Assembly: GCA_006844765.1 (NCBI GenBank)
Contig: SPJV01000076.1
Location: 61,483 to 125,482, forward strand
Source: Alphaproteobacteria bacterium
GTDB lineage: Bacteria; Pseudomonadota; Alphaproteobacteria; UBA8366; Aestuariispiraceae
Direction: 5' to 3'
DNA: 64,000 nt
Shown: positions 37,458-45,660 of the stretch, one piece after another
Layout of the letters: every line of letters starts with the position of its first letter
Position numbering within the stretch: position 1 is the first letter of the stretch
Notes under the pieces: model-generated
What the model was told of the DNA's origin: nothing
Seen by the model: the letters and a program-made list of their open reading frames with translations, nothing else
The model's database searches: none
Program-made: the position numbers and the translations under genes

Positions 37458-38278
37458 TTCATGTCCCCGGGCTGAATGTGGTCCATATCGGTGTAGTCAA
37501 CATTGTCGCCGCCCATCGCCCAGATGAAGGTGTAGTTGGATGTGCCGCATCCTGAATGCAGGGACCACGGTGGGGAAATCGCCGCCTGCTCATTGGCGAT
37601 AAACATATGCCGGGTTTCCTGCGGCTGCCCCATCAGATGCACAACCCGAGCGTCTTCAGGCAGATCGAAATAGAGATACGCTTCCATGCGCCGGTCATGG
37701 GTGTGGGCCGGCATGGTGTTCCAGACAGAGCCTTCTTCCAGTGAGGTATAGCCCATGACAAGCTGGCAGCTCTCCATCACCAGCGGATGGATGAACTGAC
37801 GGATCGTGCGTTTGTTGGCTGTTGCCTGACTACCCAGGTCCAAGACTGCCGCTTCTGACGGGCTAATCAAGCGATGGGGGAATGTATTATGCGCCGGTGT
37901 GGACACGATGTAGAACCGACCGGCACCTGAGAACTCGACCGGGCCCGCGCCCTTGCCCAGATAAAGCACATCGCCGCGCTCCATCGACCAGCTCTCACCG
38001 GCTGCGGACACCTGGCCGGTTTCGCCAATATTGACGATCCCCATCTCCCGACGATCCAGGAAATTCGGCGTACCGGACTCTGCGACCTGATCGAGCTTCA
38101 GGGTGCCGTTACCTGGAACAGCGCCCCCCAGAACCACGCGCTCATAGTGAGTATAGACCAGTTTGATCTCACCCTCGGAAAACAACCCTTCGGCAAGGAA
38201 GTGTTTGCGCAGCTCTTCAGTATCCATGCCTTTGGCATGATCCGCATGGACAGCGTAGCGGGTTTCTACAGTTAACAT
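37454..38278 (-). CDS. kduI: 4-deoxy-L-threo-5-hexosulose-uronate ketol-isomerase
   Basis: Isomerises 4-deoxy-5-ketouronate, the product of polyuronate lyases, to 2,5-diketo-3-deoxygluconate; the E. coli enzyme also isomerises hexuronates. The 274-residue cupin has the zinc site HTHDRRMEAYLYFDL and the last His in WSLHSGCGTSNYTFIWAMGGDN. The ATG at 38278 (MLTVETRYAVHADHAKGM) is the family start; the frame stays open into dctM but that part is not KduI. It lies 17 bp after dctM. Confidence 0.95.
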   Translation of the reverse strand: MLTVETRYAVHADHAKGMDTEELRKHFLAEGLFSEGEIKLVYTHYERVVLGGAVPGNGTLKLDQVAESGTPNFLDRREMGIVNIGETGQVSAAGESWSMERGDVLYLGKGAGPVEFSGAGRFYIVSTPAHNTFPHRLISPSEAAVLDLGSQATANKRTIRQFIHPLVMESCQLVMGYTSLEEGSVWNTMPAHTHDRRMEAYLYFDLPEDARVVHLMGQPQETRHMFIANEQAAISPPWSLHSGCGTSNYTFIWAMGGDNVDYTDMDHIQPGDMK

Positions 38279-38295
38279 TTCAACCAATTCTCCGG

Positions 38296-39576
38296 CTAGT
38301 GGAACAGGGCGGGAAGCGCCAAGGATAGGGCTGGAAAATAGGTTGCCAACATCAAGGTTGCAAAGGCTGCCAGATAGAAGGGACCGATCGTGCGAACTGT
38401 GTCCCAAACGGAGATATTACCGACGGCGCAACCAACGAAAAGAACAGCGCCGACTGGGGGGGTACATAACCCAATGCCGAGATTCAGCACCAGAATGACA
38501 CCGAAATGAACCGGGTCGATCCCGAAGGCCATCGCGACCGGCAAGAAGATCGGTGTGGTGATGACGATCAGCGGCGACATATCCATGAACGACCCCAGGA
38601 TCAGCAGCGTCAGATTGATCAGCAAAAGGACGACATAGGGGTTGTCGGATAGCTGTTGCATGAACGCGACCAGCTCTGTCGGGACACGCAGATAGGCCAG
38701 AAGCCAGCCGAAGGCACCGGCACAGCCGATCACCATCAATACCATCGCCGTGGTGCGCACGGCCGCCATTGCGGCTTCCACGAATGCGTCCCAGCTCAAA
38801 TGACGATAAACGATGACGGTCACAAACATCGCGTAGATAACAGCGATGCAGGAGCTTTCCGATGCGGTGAAAATGCCTGACCGAACACCGCCGAAAATGA
38901 TCGCGATCAGCATCAGGCCCGGCGTAGCGGAGATGAGCATCCGCCCGACTTTACCCCAGCCGCCGAAAACACCGATCGGATAGCCGCGTTTCTTGGCGAC
39001 ATACCAAGCGGCTACCATCAGCGAGACGGCGAGCAGCATGCCGGGCAGAATCCCTGCTGTGAACAAATCCGCGATGGAGATCTTCCCACCTGCGGAGATG
39101 GAATAGATGATCATATTGTGTGAGGGCGGGATCATCAGTGCGATGATGGCGGATACAACGGTGATGTTAACGCCATAATCGACGTCATAGCCGCGTTCCT
39201 TCATCTGCGGGATCATCAAACCACCGATGGCAGAGGCATCTGCGGCTGCAGAGCCTGAGATGCCGCCGAAGAGCAAAGAGGCGGAGATATTCACCTGCCC
39301 CAGACCGCCCCGGAAATGGCCGACCAGGGATGCTGCCATCTCGATCAGGCGTCGGGCGATATCGCCCCGGACCATCAGCTCGCCGGCAAAGATGAAGAAG
39401 GGAATGGCCATCAGGGCATAGACGGACACGCCGGAGTTCAGGCGTTGAAACACCACGACCGGCGGCAGGCCCAGATAGACAATTGTGGCGAAGCTGGCGG
39501 CGCCCAGACAAAAGGCGACGGGCGTGCCGATCAGCAGCAGAAAAGTGAAGGTACCAAACAGGATCCATAACTCCAT
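38296..39576 (-). CDS. dctM: TRAP transporter large permease (DctM/SiaM type)
   Basis: Twelve-helix sodium-coupled permease of a TRAP transporter, 426 residues. Family motifs: the N-terminal LLLIGTPVAFCLGAA, PFFIFAGELMVRGDIARRL, FGGISGSAAADASAIGGLMIP, and MIPPSHNMIIYS in the second repeat, plus LGIGLCTPPVGAVLFV near the end. In a uronate operon it should carry glucuronate, galacturonate or unsaturated oligouronides. It begins 3 bp after dctQ. Confidence 0.95.
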   Translation of the reverse strand: MELWILFGTFTFLLLIGTPVAFCLGAASFATIVYLGLPPVVVFQRLNSGVSVYALMAIPFFIFAGELMVRGDIARRLIEMAASLVGHFRGGLGQVNISASLLFGGISGSAAADASAIGGLMIPQMKERGYDVDYGVNITVVSAIIALMIPPSHNMIIYSISAGGKISIADLFTAGILPGMLLAVSLMVAAWYVAKKRGYPIGVFGGWGKVGRMLISATPGLMLIAIIFGGVRSGIFTASESSCIAVIYAMFVTVIVYRHLSWDAFVEAAMAAVRTTAMVLMVIGCAGAFGWLLAYLRVPTELVAFMQQLSDNPYVVLLLINLTLLILGSFMDMSPLIVITTPIFLPVAMAFGIDPVHFGVILVLNLGIGLCTPPVGAVLFVGCAVGNISVWDTVRTIGPFYLAAFATLMLATYFPALSLALPALFH

Positions 39577-39579
39577 GAC

Positions 39580-40149
39580 TTAGCCCTCCTTTCCCATATG
39601 CTCCGTTGCGGGAGCCGTTGTTTGATGTGTCTCTTCTTCCGACGGATCGCCGAACCGCGCTGTTTTCAGCCCGCCCATGCGTCGGGCAAGGCGTTCGATG
39701 GAAAACAGGGTCAAGAGAATGCCGCCGACCACGATCGGCAGATAGTCGAAGGCACCGGAAATACCCAGAGACGGCAACTTGTTCCCGGCGGTCTTTTCCG
39801 CCAACAGGGAGCCGTAATAAATCATGCCCACCCCGAAAACGAATACCACCATGTCAGAAATCGAATGAAACCATCCTAAGACCTGATCCGGTAGGAAAAT
39901 CAGTAATGCATCGAAAGACAGGTGATAGCCTTCGCGAATGCCGACGGCGGCACCCAGGAAGATGAACCAGCCCATGATCATGACCGATGCAGGTTCCGTC
40001 CAGGAAAGGCTGTCATTCAGAACATAGCGGAAGAACACCTGGGCAGCGATCAATGCGGTCATCAGCACCAAACCAATCGATGCTATCCACAAAGCGATTG
40101 TTGCCAAGCGTCCCGTCCACTGTGCCACGCCAATCATTACGTTACGCAT
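39580..40149 (-). CDS. dctQ: TRAP transporter small permease (DctQ type)
   Basis: Four-helix small subunit, 189 residues, that assembles with DctM. Characteristic are VFFRYVLNDSLSWTEPASVMIMGWFIFLGAAVG (membrane entry and second helix) and the REGYHLSFDAL loop. The hydrophilic C-terminal tail of about 30 residues (EEETHQTTAPATEH) is longer than needed. ATG 40149 has AAGGGGAC; a 15-codon upstream extension would read through the terminator-like hairpin and is rejected. Confidence 0.92.
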   Translation of the reverse strand: MRNVMIGVAQWTGRLATIALWIASIGLVLMTALIAAQVFFRYVLNDSLSWTEPASVMIMGWFIFLGAAVGIREGYHLSFDALLIFLPDQVLGWFHSISDMVVFVFGVGMIYYGSLLAEKTAGNKLPSLGISGAFDYLPIVVGGILLTLFSIERLARRMGGLKTARFGDPSEEETHQTTAPATEHMGKEG

Positions 40150-40163
40150 GGATCGTCCCCTTG

Positions 40164-40202
40164 AAAAAAACGCCTGCGGCGGGGGCTCCCCCAACCGCAG
40201 GC
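40164..40202 (-). terminator. Strong hairpin with T-run between dctP and dctQ
   Basis: On the leftward strand GCCTGCGG-TT-GGGGG-AG-CCCCC-G-CCGCAGGC forms a 13-bp stem with a tiny bulge, immediately followed by G and seven T. It lies 15 bp after the dctP stop and before the dctQ RBS, inside the operon. It probably acts as a leaky terminator/mRNA 3' stabiliser, giving more binding protein than permease. Confidence 0.8.
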
Positions 40203-40217
40203 ATAGTACGAGGAAAC

Positions 40218-41198
40218 TTAATGGGTCGCTTGGATACGCTGAACCATGCTCTTGAGTTTTTCTGAGGTCACATATTTCTCATAGACCGGCTTCATCGCTT
40301 CGATGAATGGGGTCTTGTCGATATCCGTGATGATCTGGCTGCCCTGAGCGCGAACCTTCGCTTCGGACACTTTCTCACGTTTGGCCCACAGATCACGCAT
40401 CACCGGGACGGAAGCCGCAGCAGCTTTACGCACAGCTGCCTGGTCATCGGCGGACAGCTTGTCCCAGCTCATTTTCGACATAACCAGGACTTCCGGCACG
40501 ATCAGATGTTGATCGAGCGTGTAGTACTTGGCGACTTCGTGATGGCCGGAGCTTTCATAAGAGGGCCAGTTGTTTTCCGCGCCGTCGATAACACCGGTCT
40601 GGATGGAGGAATAAACCTCGCCATAAGGCATAGGCGTCGCATTTGCACCAACAGCCGAGACCATGTCCACGAACAGATCGGATTGCATGACGCGGAACTT
40701 CATGCCTTTCAGATCGTCCATCGAGTGGATCGGCTTCTGATTGTTGTAGAAGCTACGCGATCCGCCGTCATAGAAGGCCAAACCAATCAGGTCGTGGGCC
40801 GTAAAGGCATCCAGGATTTCCTGACCGACGGGACCGTCCATCACTTTATGCATGTGTTCGGTGGAGCGGAAGATGTAAGGCAAAGACGGAATTTGTGTTT
40901 CTTCAATGATGTTATTGAACGGGCCCAAGCTGACGCGGTTCATATCGATCACGCCGAACTGAGTCTGTTCGATGGTGTCTTTTTCTTCGCCAAGCTGTTT
41001 GGAGTGGAAAACTTCGATGCAAAGCCTGCCGTTGGTCTCTGCCTTCAGCGTTTCCCCCATCGCTTCAACCGCTGCAACGGTCGGGTACCCATCGGGATGG
41101 GTGTCGGATGAACGGAGTGTAACTTCGCATGCACTCGCCGCCGATGTGAAGGCAAAGCCTGCTAGAACTGTTGCAAATAGTGCTTTCTTCAAACTCAT
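40218..41198 (-). CDS. dctP: TRAP transporter solute-binding protein (DctP family)
   Basis: Periplasmic binding protein, 326 residues with signal peptide MSLKKALFATVLAGFAFTSAASA. The DctP fold shows the ligand-carboxylate Arg in LKGMKFRVMQSDLFVDM, the GVIDGAENNWPSYESSGHHEVAKYY region that shapes specificity, and LVMSKMSWDKLS. The operon points to uronic acids. ATG 41198 is preceded by AGGGAGGAAACA. It is 28 bp downstream of uxaC. Confidence 0.95.
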   Translation of the reverse strand: MSLKKALFATVLAGFAFTSAASACEVTLRSSDTHPDGYPTVAAVEAMGETLKAETNGRLCIEVFHSKQLGEEKDTIEQTQFGVIDMNRVSLGPFNNIIEETQIPSLPYIFRSTEHMHKVMDGPVGQEILDAFTAHDLIGLAFYDGGSRSFYNNQKPIHSMDDLKGMKFRVMQSDLFVDMVSAVGANATPMPYGEVYSSIQTGVIDGAENNWPSYESSGHHEVAKYYTLDQHLIVPEVLVMSKMSWDKLSADDQAAVRKAAAASVPVMRDLWAKREKVSEAKVRAQGSQIITDIDKTPFIEAMKPVYEKYVTSEKLKSMVQRIQATH

Positions 41199-41226
41199 TG
41201 TTTCCTCCCTGTAGGAAAGGCCGGCA

Positions 41227-42627
41227 TCAAAGCTTGTACGCTTCCTTCGCCAACCGGTAAGCGAGGTCATAAGCGACCTCAGAAGCCTCGTCCGCTGCCA
41301 ACCGACCGGTTGCCACAAGCGTCGCGAGGTAAGCGCAATCCACACGCCGCGCCACATCGTGGCGGGCCGGGATAGAGCAAAAAGCGCGGGTGTCGTCGTT
41401 GAAGCCGACGGTATTGTAGAAACCCGCTGTTTCAGTCGCCGCTTCGCGGAAGCGGCGCATGCCTTCAGGACTGTCAAAGAACCACCAGGCGGGGCCGAGC
41501 CGCAGGCTCGAATAAGCGCCCGCAAGCGGGGCTAATTCCCGAGAGACGGTGGTTTCGTCCAAGGTGAATAGGATGAGCGTCAGGCGAGGGTCATTGCCGA
41601 CCGTTTGCAAGAGCGGAGACAGTGCATCGACATAGTCGGTGCGTGTGGGAATATCGAACCCCTTATCCCGACCAAAGCGTTTCAAAACGCCGGTTGAATG
41701 ATTGCGGCGCGAACCCGGATGGATTTGCATCACCAATCCATCATCGAGGCTCATTTTTGCCATTTCAGTCAGCATCTGCCCGCGAAAAGCATCGGCTTCT
41801 GGCGGCAGGATGGGGCCGGATATCGCTTTTTTGAATAGCGTACTGGCTGCTGCCTTGGACAGGTTCATTGTTCGAGCGGTCGGGTGCCCGTGATCGGTTG
41901 AAGTCGCGCCGTGTTCTTTGAAGAACAGGCGGCGTTTCCGATGGGCATTCAGATATCCGGTCCAGGAGCTCGTATCCTCCCCGGTGATCACTCCAAGCAG
42001 CGCAACATTATTGGCGAAATTCTCGTAATCCGGATCGACAACCGGGTCGGGTCGATAGGCGGTGATGACCTTGCCAGTCCATCCGCTGTCCTGAATCTGT
42101 TTATGCCAGCGCAGGTCTTCGAGCGGGGATTCCGTTGTCGACAGGGCTTCAATCCCAAACCGTTCAAATAGGGCGCGGGGCAGAAAACTCTCCTGCGCCA
42201 AACAGTCGGAGATATGGTCATAGGCTTCATCCGCCGTCTCGGCACATAACCGCTTGGTCCAGCCGAAGACATCCTGGAAGGCGTGATCGAGCCAAAGGCG
42301 CGATGGTGTCCCTCTTAACAGGTGGTAATTCTCCGCGAACAGGTGCCAGATCTTGCGACCATCGGTCTCCGTTTCCCCGCCATCAATGCGTGGCACGCCC
42401 AGGCTTTCCAACGGCACGCCCTGAGAGTGGAGCATCCGGAAGACATAATGATCGGGTGTCACGAATAGCTGGGCTGGATCGGGGAAAGGCTTGTTCTCGG
42501 CGAACCAGCGCGGGTCTGTATGGCCATGCGGACTGATGATCGGCAGATCTTTGACGCCTGAATAGAGCTCCCGGGCAATCTCCCGAGGGCGCCCATCAAG
42601 CGGTAATAACCGATCAACATCCAACAT
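41227..42627 (-). CDS. uxaC: Uronate isomerase
   Basis: Amidohydrolase-superfamily enzyme converting glucuronate to fructuronate and galacturonate to tagaturonate. The 466-residue protein carries the metal His pair in LPIISPHGHTDPRWFAEN, and family segments LWLDHAFQDVFGW, LSPLLQTVGNDPRLTLILFTLDET and FNDDTRAFCSIPARHDVARR. ATG 42627 has GGGGGAAAA upstream; a TTG two codons earlier is less likely. First gene of the uronate operon. Since only uxuB/uxuA follow (no uxaA/uxaB), the route in this operon serves glucuronate. Confidence 0.94.
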   Translation of the reverse strand: MLDVDRLLPLDGRPREIARELYSGVKDLPIISPHGHTDPRWFAENKPFPDPAQLFVTPDHYVFRMLHSQGVPLESLGVPRIDGGETETDGRKIWHLFAENYHLLRGTPSRLWLDHAFQDVFGWTKRLCAETADEAYDHISDCLAQESFLPRALFERFGIEALSTTESPLEDLRWHKQIQDSGWTGKVITAYRPDPVVDPDYENFANNVALLGVITGEDTSSWTGYLNAHRKRRLFFKEHGATSTDHGHPTARTMNLSKAAASTLFKKAISGPILPPEADAFRGQMLTEMAKMSLDDGLVMQIHPGSRRNHSTGVLKRFGRDKGFDIPTRTDYVDALSPLLQTVGNDPRLTLILFTLDETTVSRELAPLAGAYSSLRLGPAWWFFDSPEGMRRFREAATETAGFYNTVGFNDDTRAFCSIPARHDVARRVDCAYLATLVATGRLAADEASEVAYDLAYRLAKEAYKL

Positions 42628-42735
42628 CGACAATTTTCCCCCAACGGCAAAGAAAATGAAGCGACCAGCTTTTGTTTTTTCAGGATCAAATCCCGGTTGC
42701 TGGATTGGCTTCCTACCTCAAACGCTTGCAAACAC

Positions 42736-42759
42736 TACTAGTCAACTAATATGCTAGTA
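42736..42759. promoter_or_regulatory. Inverted repeat in the uxaC/gntR divergent region
   Basis: TACTAG (42736-42741) and CTAGTA (42754-42759), perfect inverted arms 12 bp apart, in the AT-rich divergent gap. It overlaps the -10 of the uxaC promoter and the spacer of a possible gntR promoter (TTGCAA 42726-42731, 18 bp, TATGCT 42750-42755). A second small palindrome, GTATAC (42757-42762), adjoins it. Likely operator of the adjacent GntR protein. Confidence 0.5.
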
Positions 42760-42785
42760 TACAAATATGCAAAATATATTGTCAA
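42756..42785 (-). promoter_or_regulatory. Predicted promoter of the uronate operon
   Basis: Read leftward: TTGACA (42780-42785), an 18-bp spacer and TATACT (42756-42761), about 130 bp before uxaC. Both hexamers are close to the sigma-70 consensus. It is the only convincing promoter for the eight-gene operon, and its -10 is inside the inverted repeat. Confidence 0.55.
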
Positions 42786-42826
42786 GCAAGGCATCAAATG
42801 GTGTGATTGGTCATCAGGGAGAGATC

Positions 42827-43522
42827 ATGTTCGAAGCGACAAAAAATCTTGAATTTGAAAGCGTTGTGCGGCCGTCGGTCGCCGACCAAATCTTCGAAAA
42901 GCTGTATCAAAGTGTGATTTCTTTGGAGCTTTTGCCGGGCACAAAACTATCCGAAGCGGAGGTTGCAAAGTCATTCGGCGTCTCTCGACAACCGGTTCGG
43001 GATGCGTTTTATCGGCTTTCGGATCGTGGGTTTTTGGTGATCCGGCCCCAGCGTGCGACGACTGTCAGCAAGATTTCCGCAGACGCGTTGAAACAGGCCC
43101 AGTTCATCCGAACATCACTGGAGATTGAAACCATTCGCGTCGCTTGCAACGTGTTAACCAATGCGGATCTAGACGATCTTGGCGCGTTGTTGGACGAACA
43201 GGAAAAGGCCGTTCAGGCTGCCGACAAAGAGTATTTCCACCGTTTGGACGACCGTTTCCATCGGGAAATCTGCGAGCGTGCGGGGCTTGGGTTCATTTGG
43301 AAGCTGATCCAAGAGAATAAAGCCCATATGGACCGCGTGCGGTTCCTGTCCCTGTCATTCGCCAGCGGGACGGCTTACGAAGAACATATCCTTGTCTATA
43401 AGGCCCTTCGCCAGCGCAATGTAGATGATACCGTGCAGCGCATGCGTGATCACCTACACAACATCCTGAATCACTTCCCCAGGATTCGGGAGGCGCATAT
43501 TGACTATTTCGAAAAGGAATAG
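42827..43522 (+). CDS. GntR family regulator, FadR/UxuR subgroup
   Basis: A 231-residue repressor with an N-terminal winged helix (VADQIFEKLYQSVISLELLPGTKLSEAEVAKSFGVSRQPVRDAFYRL) and a C-terminal all-helical FCD domain whose metal/ligand residues are seen in LDDRFHREICERAG and MRDHLHNILNHF. FCD-type GntR proteins often sense hexuronate-pathway intermediates. It is transcribed away from uxaC, so control of the uronate operon and of itself is expected. I chose ATG 42827 with GGGAGAG upstream rather than ATG 42767, which lies inside the promoter-operator stretch and has no RBS. Confidence 0.9.
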   Translation: MFEATKNLEFESVVRPSVADQIFEKLYQSVISLELLPGTKLSEAEVAKSFGVSRQPVRDAFYRLSDRGFLVIRPQRATTVSKISADALKQAQFIRTSLEIETIRVACNVLTNADLDDLGALLDEQEKAVQAADKEYFHRLDDRFHREICERAGLGFIWKLIQENKAHMDRVRFLSLSFASGTAYEEHILVYKALRQRNVDDTVQRMRDHLHNILNHFPRIREAHIDYFEKE

Positions 43523-43550
43523 TCTTCCGATCTAATACCCTTACGACCCA

Positions 43551-44279
43551 TCAAAGGCCGAGATAGGCTTTGAGTTGCTGGCGGAACGCAGCTTCCGGAG
43601 CGGTCAAGGTCGGGTCGGTTGAGACCAAAGTGACGACCGCCTCTGCTTGGTTTTGCAGATCGAGGATTGGGCCGGCTAAGGCGTAGAGGCCGGGAATATA
43701 GCTCTCATTGGCGACCGCGACCCCGGCGTTTCGAACATCGGCCCGTAGGTCATCAAGCTCCGTTGTAGAGATATCAGGATTTTCTTCTGCGATATAAGGC
43801 GCCACCAACCTTGCTGGTGACCAGGCCAGGAAGGCGCGTCCCGTGGCTGACTGTAGAACCGGCATGATGCTGCCGACACCCAGTGCTGTTATGAGCGGCG
43901 GATAACTGCGCTCCCAACGAACGACGGTTGGTCCCATGGCGCCGAAGACACTCAACATTGCGGTGCAGCCGGTTTGGTCCACCAGTTCTGGCAAAGTATC
44001 AGCGGCCCGGTTAACGATATCGATTCGCGCGACGGCAGCGGTCCCGATGGAGGCCGCAGCGGGTCCAAGGTCGTAGGAGCCGCTTTTCCGTTGAACGACC
44101 ATTTCCGCCTCGATCAGGCTGACCAGATAGCGATGGATCTTGGCGGCCGGCATATCGGCGCGCAATGCGATTTCCGAAAGACTGGCAGGACCGCCTGCCG
44201 CTGCAACGACACGCAAGATGCGCATTGAAATCGTAACCGACTGCACGCCGCGCGACCGGACCGGATTCTCTTCTTTCAT
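43551..44279 (-). CDS. IclR family transcriptional regulator
   Basis: A 242-residue IclR protein: winged helix at about 14-75 (RILRVVAAAGGPASLSEIALRADMPAAKIHRYLVSLIEAEMV) and the effector domain with ALGVGSIMPVLQSATGRAFLAWSP. IclR members often govern aromatic degradation (PcaR, PobR types), and this gene is divergent from the aryl-CoA/gentisate operon. ATG 44279 follows AAGGGCC. It faces gntR tail to tail with a 28-bp gap. Confidence 0.9.
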   Translation of the reverse strand: MKEENPVRSRGVQSVTISMRILRVVAAAGGPASLSEIALRADMPAAKIHRYLVSLIEAEMVVQRKSGSYDLGPAAASIGTAAVARIDIVNRAADTLPELVDQTGCTAMLSVFGAMGPTVVRWERSYPPLITALGVGSIMPVLQSATGRAFLAWSPARLVAPYIAEENPDISTTELDDLRADVRNAGVAVANESYIPGLYALAGPILDLQNQAEAVVTLVSTDPTLTAPEAAFRQQLKAYLGL

Positions 44280-44387
44280 GTCTGGCCCTTCATATCTGAT
44301 CCTAAATCATCCTGGCAGGCGGGCGCTTTGGGAAGACGTGACCCGTCAGGTTTCGTCTGCGCGCGCGTCCAGGTCAAGCATAGTCTC

Positions 44388-44422
44388 TTGACAGTGAATT
44401 ATACAATACGTAATAAATTACG
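44388..44422 (+). promoter_or_regulatory. Promoter of the gentisate operon with overlapping palindromic operator
   Basis: TTGACA (44388-44393), 17-bp spacer, TAATAA (44411-44416): an almost ideal sigma-70 promoter. The perfect palindrome CGTAAT-AA-ATTACG (44409-44422) covers the -10. IclR proteins bind palindromes of about this size, so repression by the divergent IclR protein is the simplest reading. The operon's first ATG is 44 bp downstream. Confidence 0.6.
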
Positions 44423-44465
44423 AAATGCGGAACGAAAAATATGTAATCAAGATTGGGAGGATATG

Positions 44466-45611
44466 ATGAAAGTCGGCATTCTTGGGGCTGGTCCCGCAGG
44501 GCTTTATGCGTCGATCCTGATCAAACGAGATTTCCCGACGGCGGAGATCAAGATTTTCGACCAGAGCCCGGCGAATGCGACCTGGGGATTTGGCGTCGTG
44601 TTTTCTGAGGCCGCTCTTGCGTTTCTGCGGAAAGATGATCCGGAAACCGCCGATCTGATCGAACCGCATATGGAGACCTGGTCGGATATCCGACTGACCC
44701 ATAAGGGCGAAACGGTCGCGATTGATGGGATCGGGTTCAGTGCGATTGGCCGCCTGCAACTTCTTTTGCTTCTTCAGCAGCGCGCCGCCCAGTTCGGTGT
44801 CCAACCCGTTTACGACACGTTGATTGAGGATCTGTCTGTATTCGACGACTGCGATCTTGTCGTCGCGGCGGATGGTTTGAATTCCGCCATTCGGGCAAGT
44901 GCCAGACAGGGGTTCGGCGAAGCGATGTATCACCTGCATAACCGTTTCTGTTGGTATGGCACTGATAAGCCGTTTGAAGCGCTTACCCAGACATTTGAGG
45001 AAACCGATTTCGGCTGTTTCAACGCCCACCACTATCGTTTTGCCCCGGACCGGTCGACATTCCTTGTGGAATGTGACGAGGCCGCCTTCAAGAAGGCAGG
45101 TTTCGCTGATATGGCTGAACCGGAATATCGCAAGATCTGTGAAGAGATTTTCGCGGATACGCTGGGCGGCGCGAAGTTGATCTGCAACAACTCGATCTGG
45201 CGGCAGTTTCCTGTGCTGACCAACCGACATTGGTATCACGGGAACCGCGTGTTGGTTGGGGACGCGCTCCACACAGCCCATTATTCCATCGGGTCGGGGA
45301 CACGGCTGGCGATGGAAGATGTGGTGGCGTTGGTTCGGGCATTGAAAGACTGTGATGGCGATGTCGCCGCTGCCCTTCCGCTTTATCAATCACAGCGAAA
45401 ACCCATCGTTGATAAGCTCTGCACCGCCGCAACCACCTCTGCGAATTGGTATGAAGACTTCGCGCAGCATATGGAACTGGATCCATGGCGTTTTGCGAAG
45501 AGCTATATCCGGCGTTCGAACCGGCTGTCTGGCGACCAGATCCGCGGCATGTCGCCTGAGTTCGCGATGGGGCTGGAGGCGCATGGCATCGACATTGAAG
45601 AAGCAGCCTGA
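44466..45611 (+). CDS. FAD-dependent monooxygenase, salicylyl-CoA 5-hydroxylase-like
   Basis: Flavin monooxygenase of 381 residues. Features: N-terminal VGILGAGPAGLYASI, the WGFGVVFSEAALAFLRKDDPE stretch characteristic of salicylyl-CoA 5-hydroxylase and of the N-terminal half of 2-aminobenzoyl-CoA monooxygenase, the VVAADGLNSAIRAS motif, and VLVGDALHTAHYSIGSGTRLAMED. With the adjoining aryl-CoA ligase and gentisate genes, the likely reaction is 5-hydroxylation of salicylyl-CoA to gentisyl-CoA; anthraniloyl-CoA is the main alternative. It lacks the reductase half of the bifunctional enzyme. ATG 44466 is preferred over 44463 for RBS spacing (GGGAGG). Confidence 0.85.
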   Translation: MKVGILGAGPAGLYASILIKRDFPTAEIKIFDQSPANATWGFGVVFSEAALAFLRKDDPETADLIEPHMETWSDIRLTHKGETVAIDGIGFSAIGRLQLLLLLQQRAAQFGVQPVYDTLIEDLSVFDDCDLVVAADGLNSAIRASARQGFGEAMYHLHNRFCWYGTDKPFEALTQTFEETDFGCFNAHHYRFAPDRSTFLVECDEAAFKKAGFADMAEPEYRKICEEIFADTLGGAKLICNNSIWRQFPVLTNRHWYHGNRVLVGDALHTAHYSIGSGTRLAMEDVVALVRALKDCDGDVAAALPLYQSQRKPIVDKLCTAATTSANWYEDFAQHMELDPWRFAKSYIRRSNRLSGDQIRGMSPEFAMGLEAHGIDIEEAA

Positions 45612-45660
45612 TCGCCCCGCGCTCTTCCCAATAGAGCCTGCGCAGAATTCAGGAGACCGG

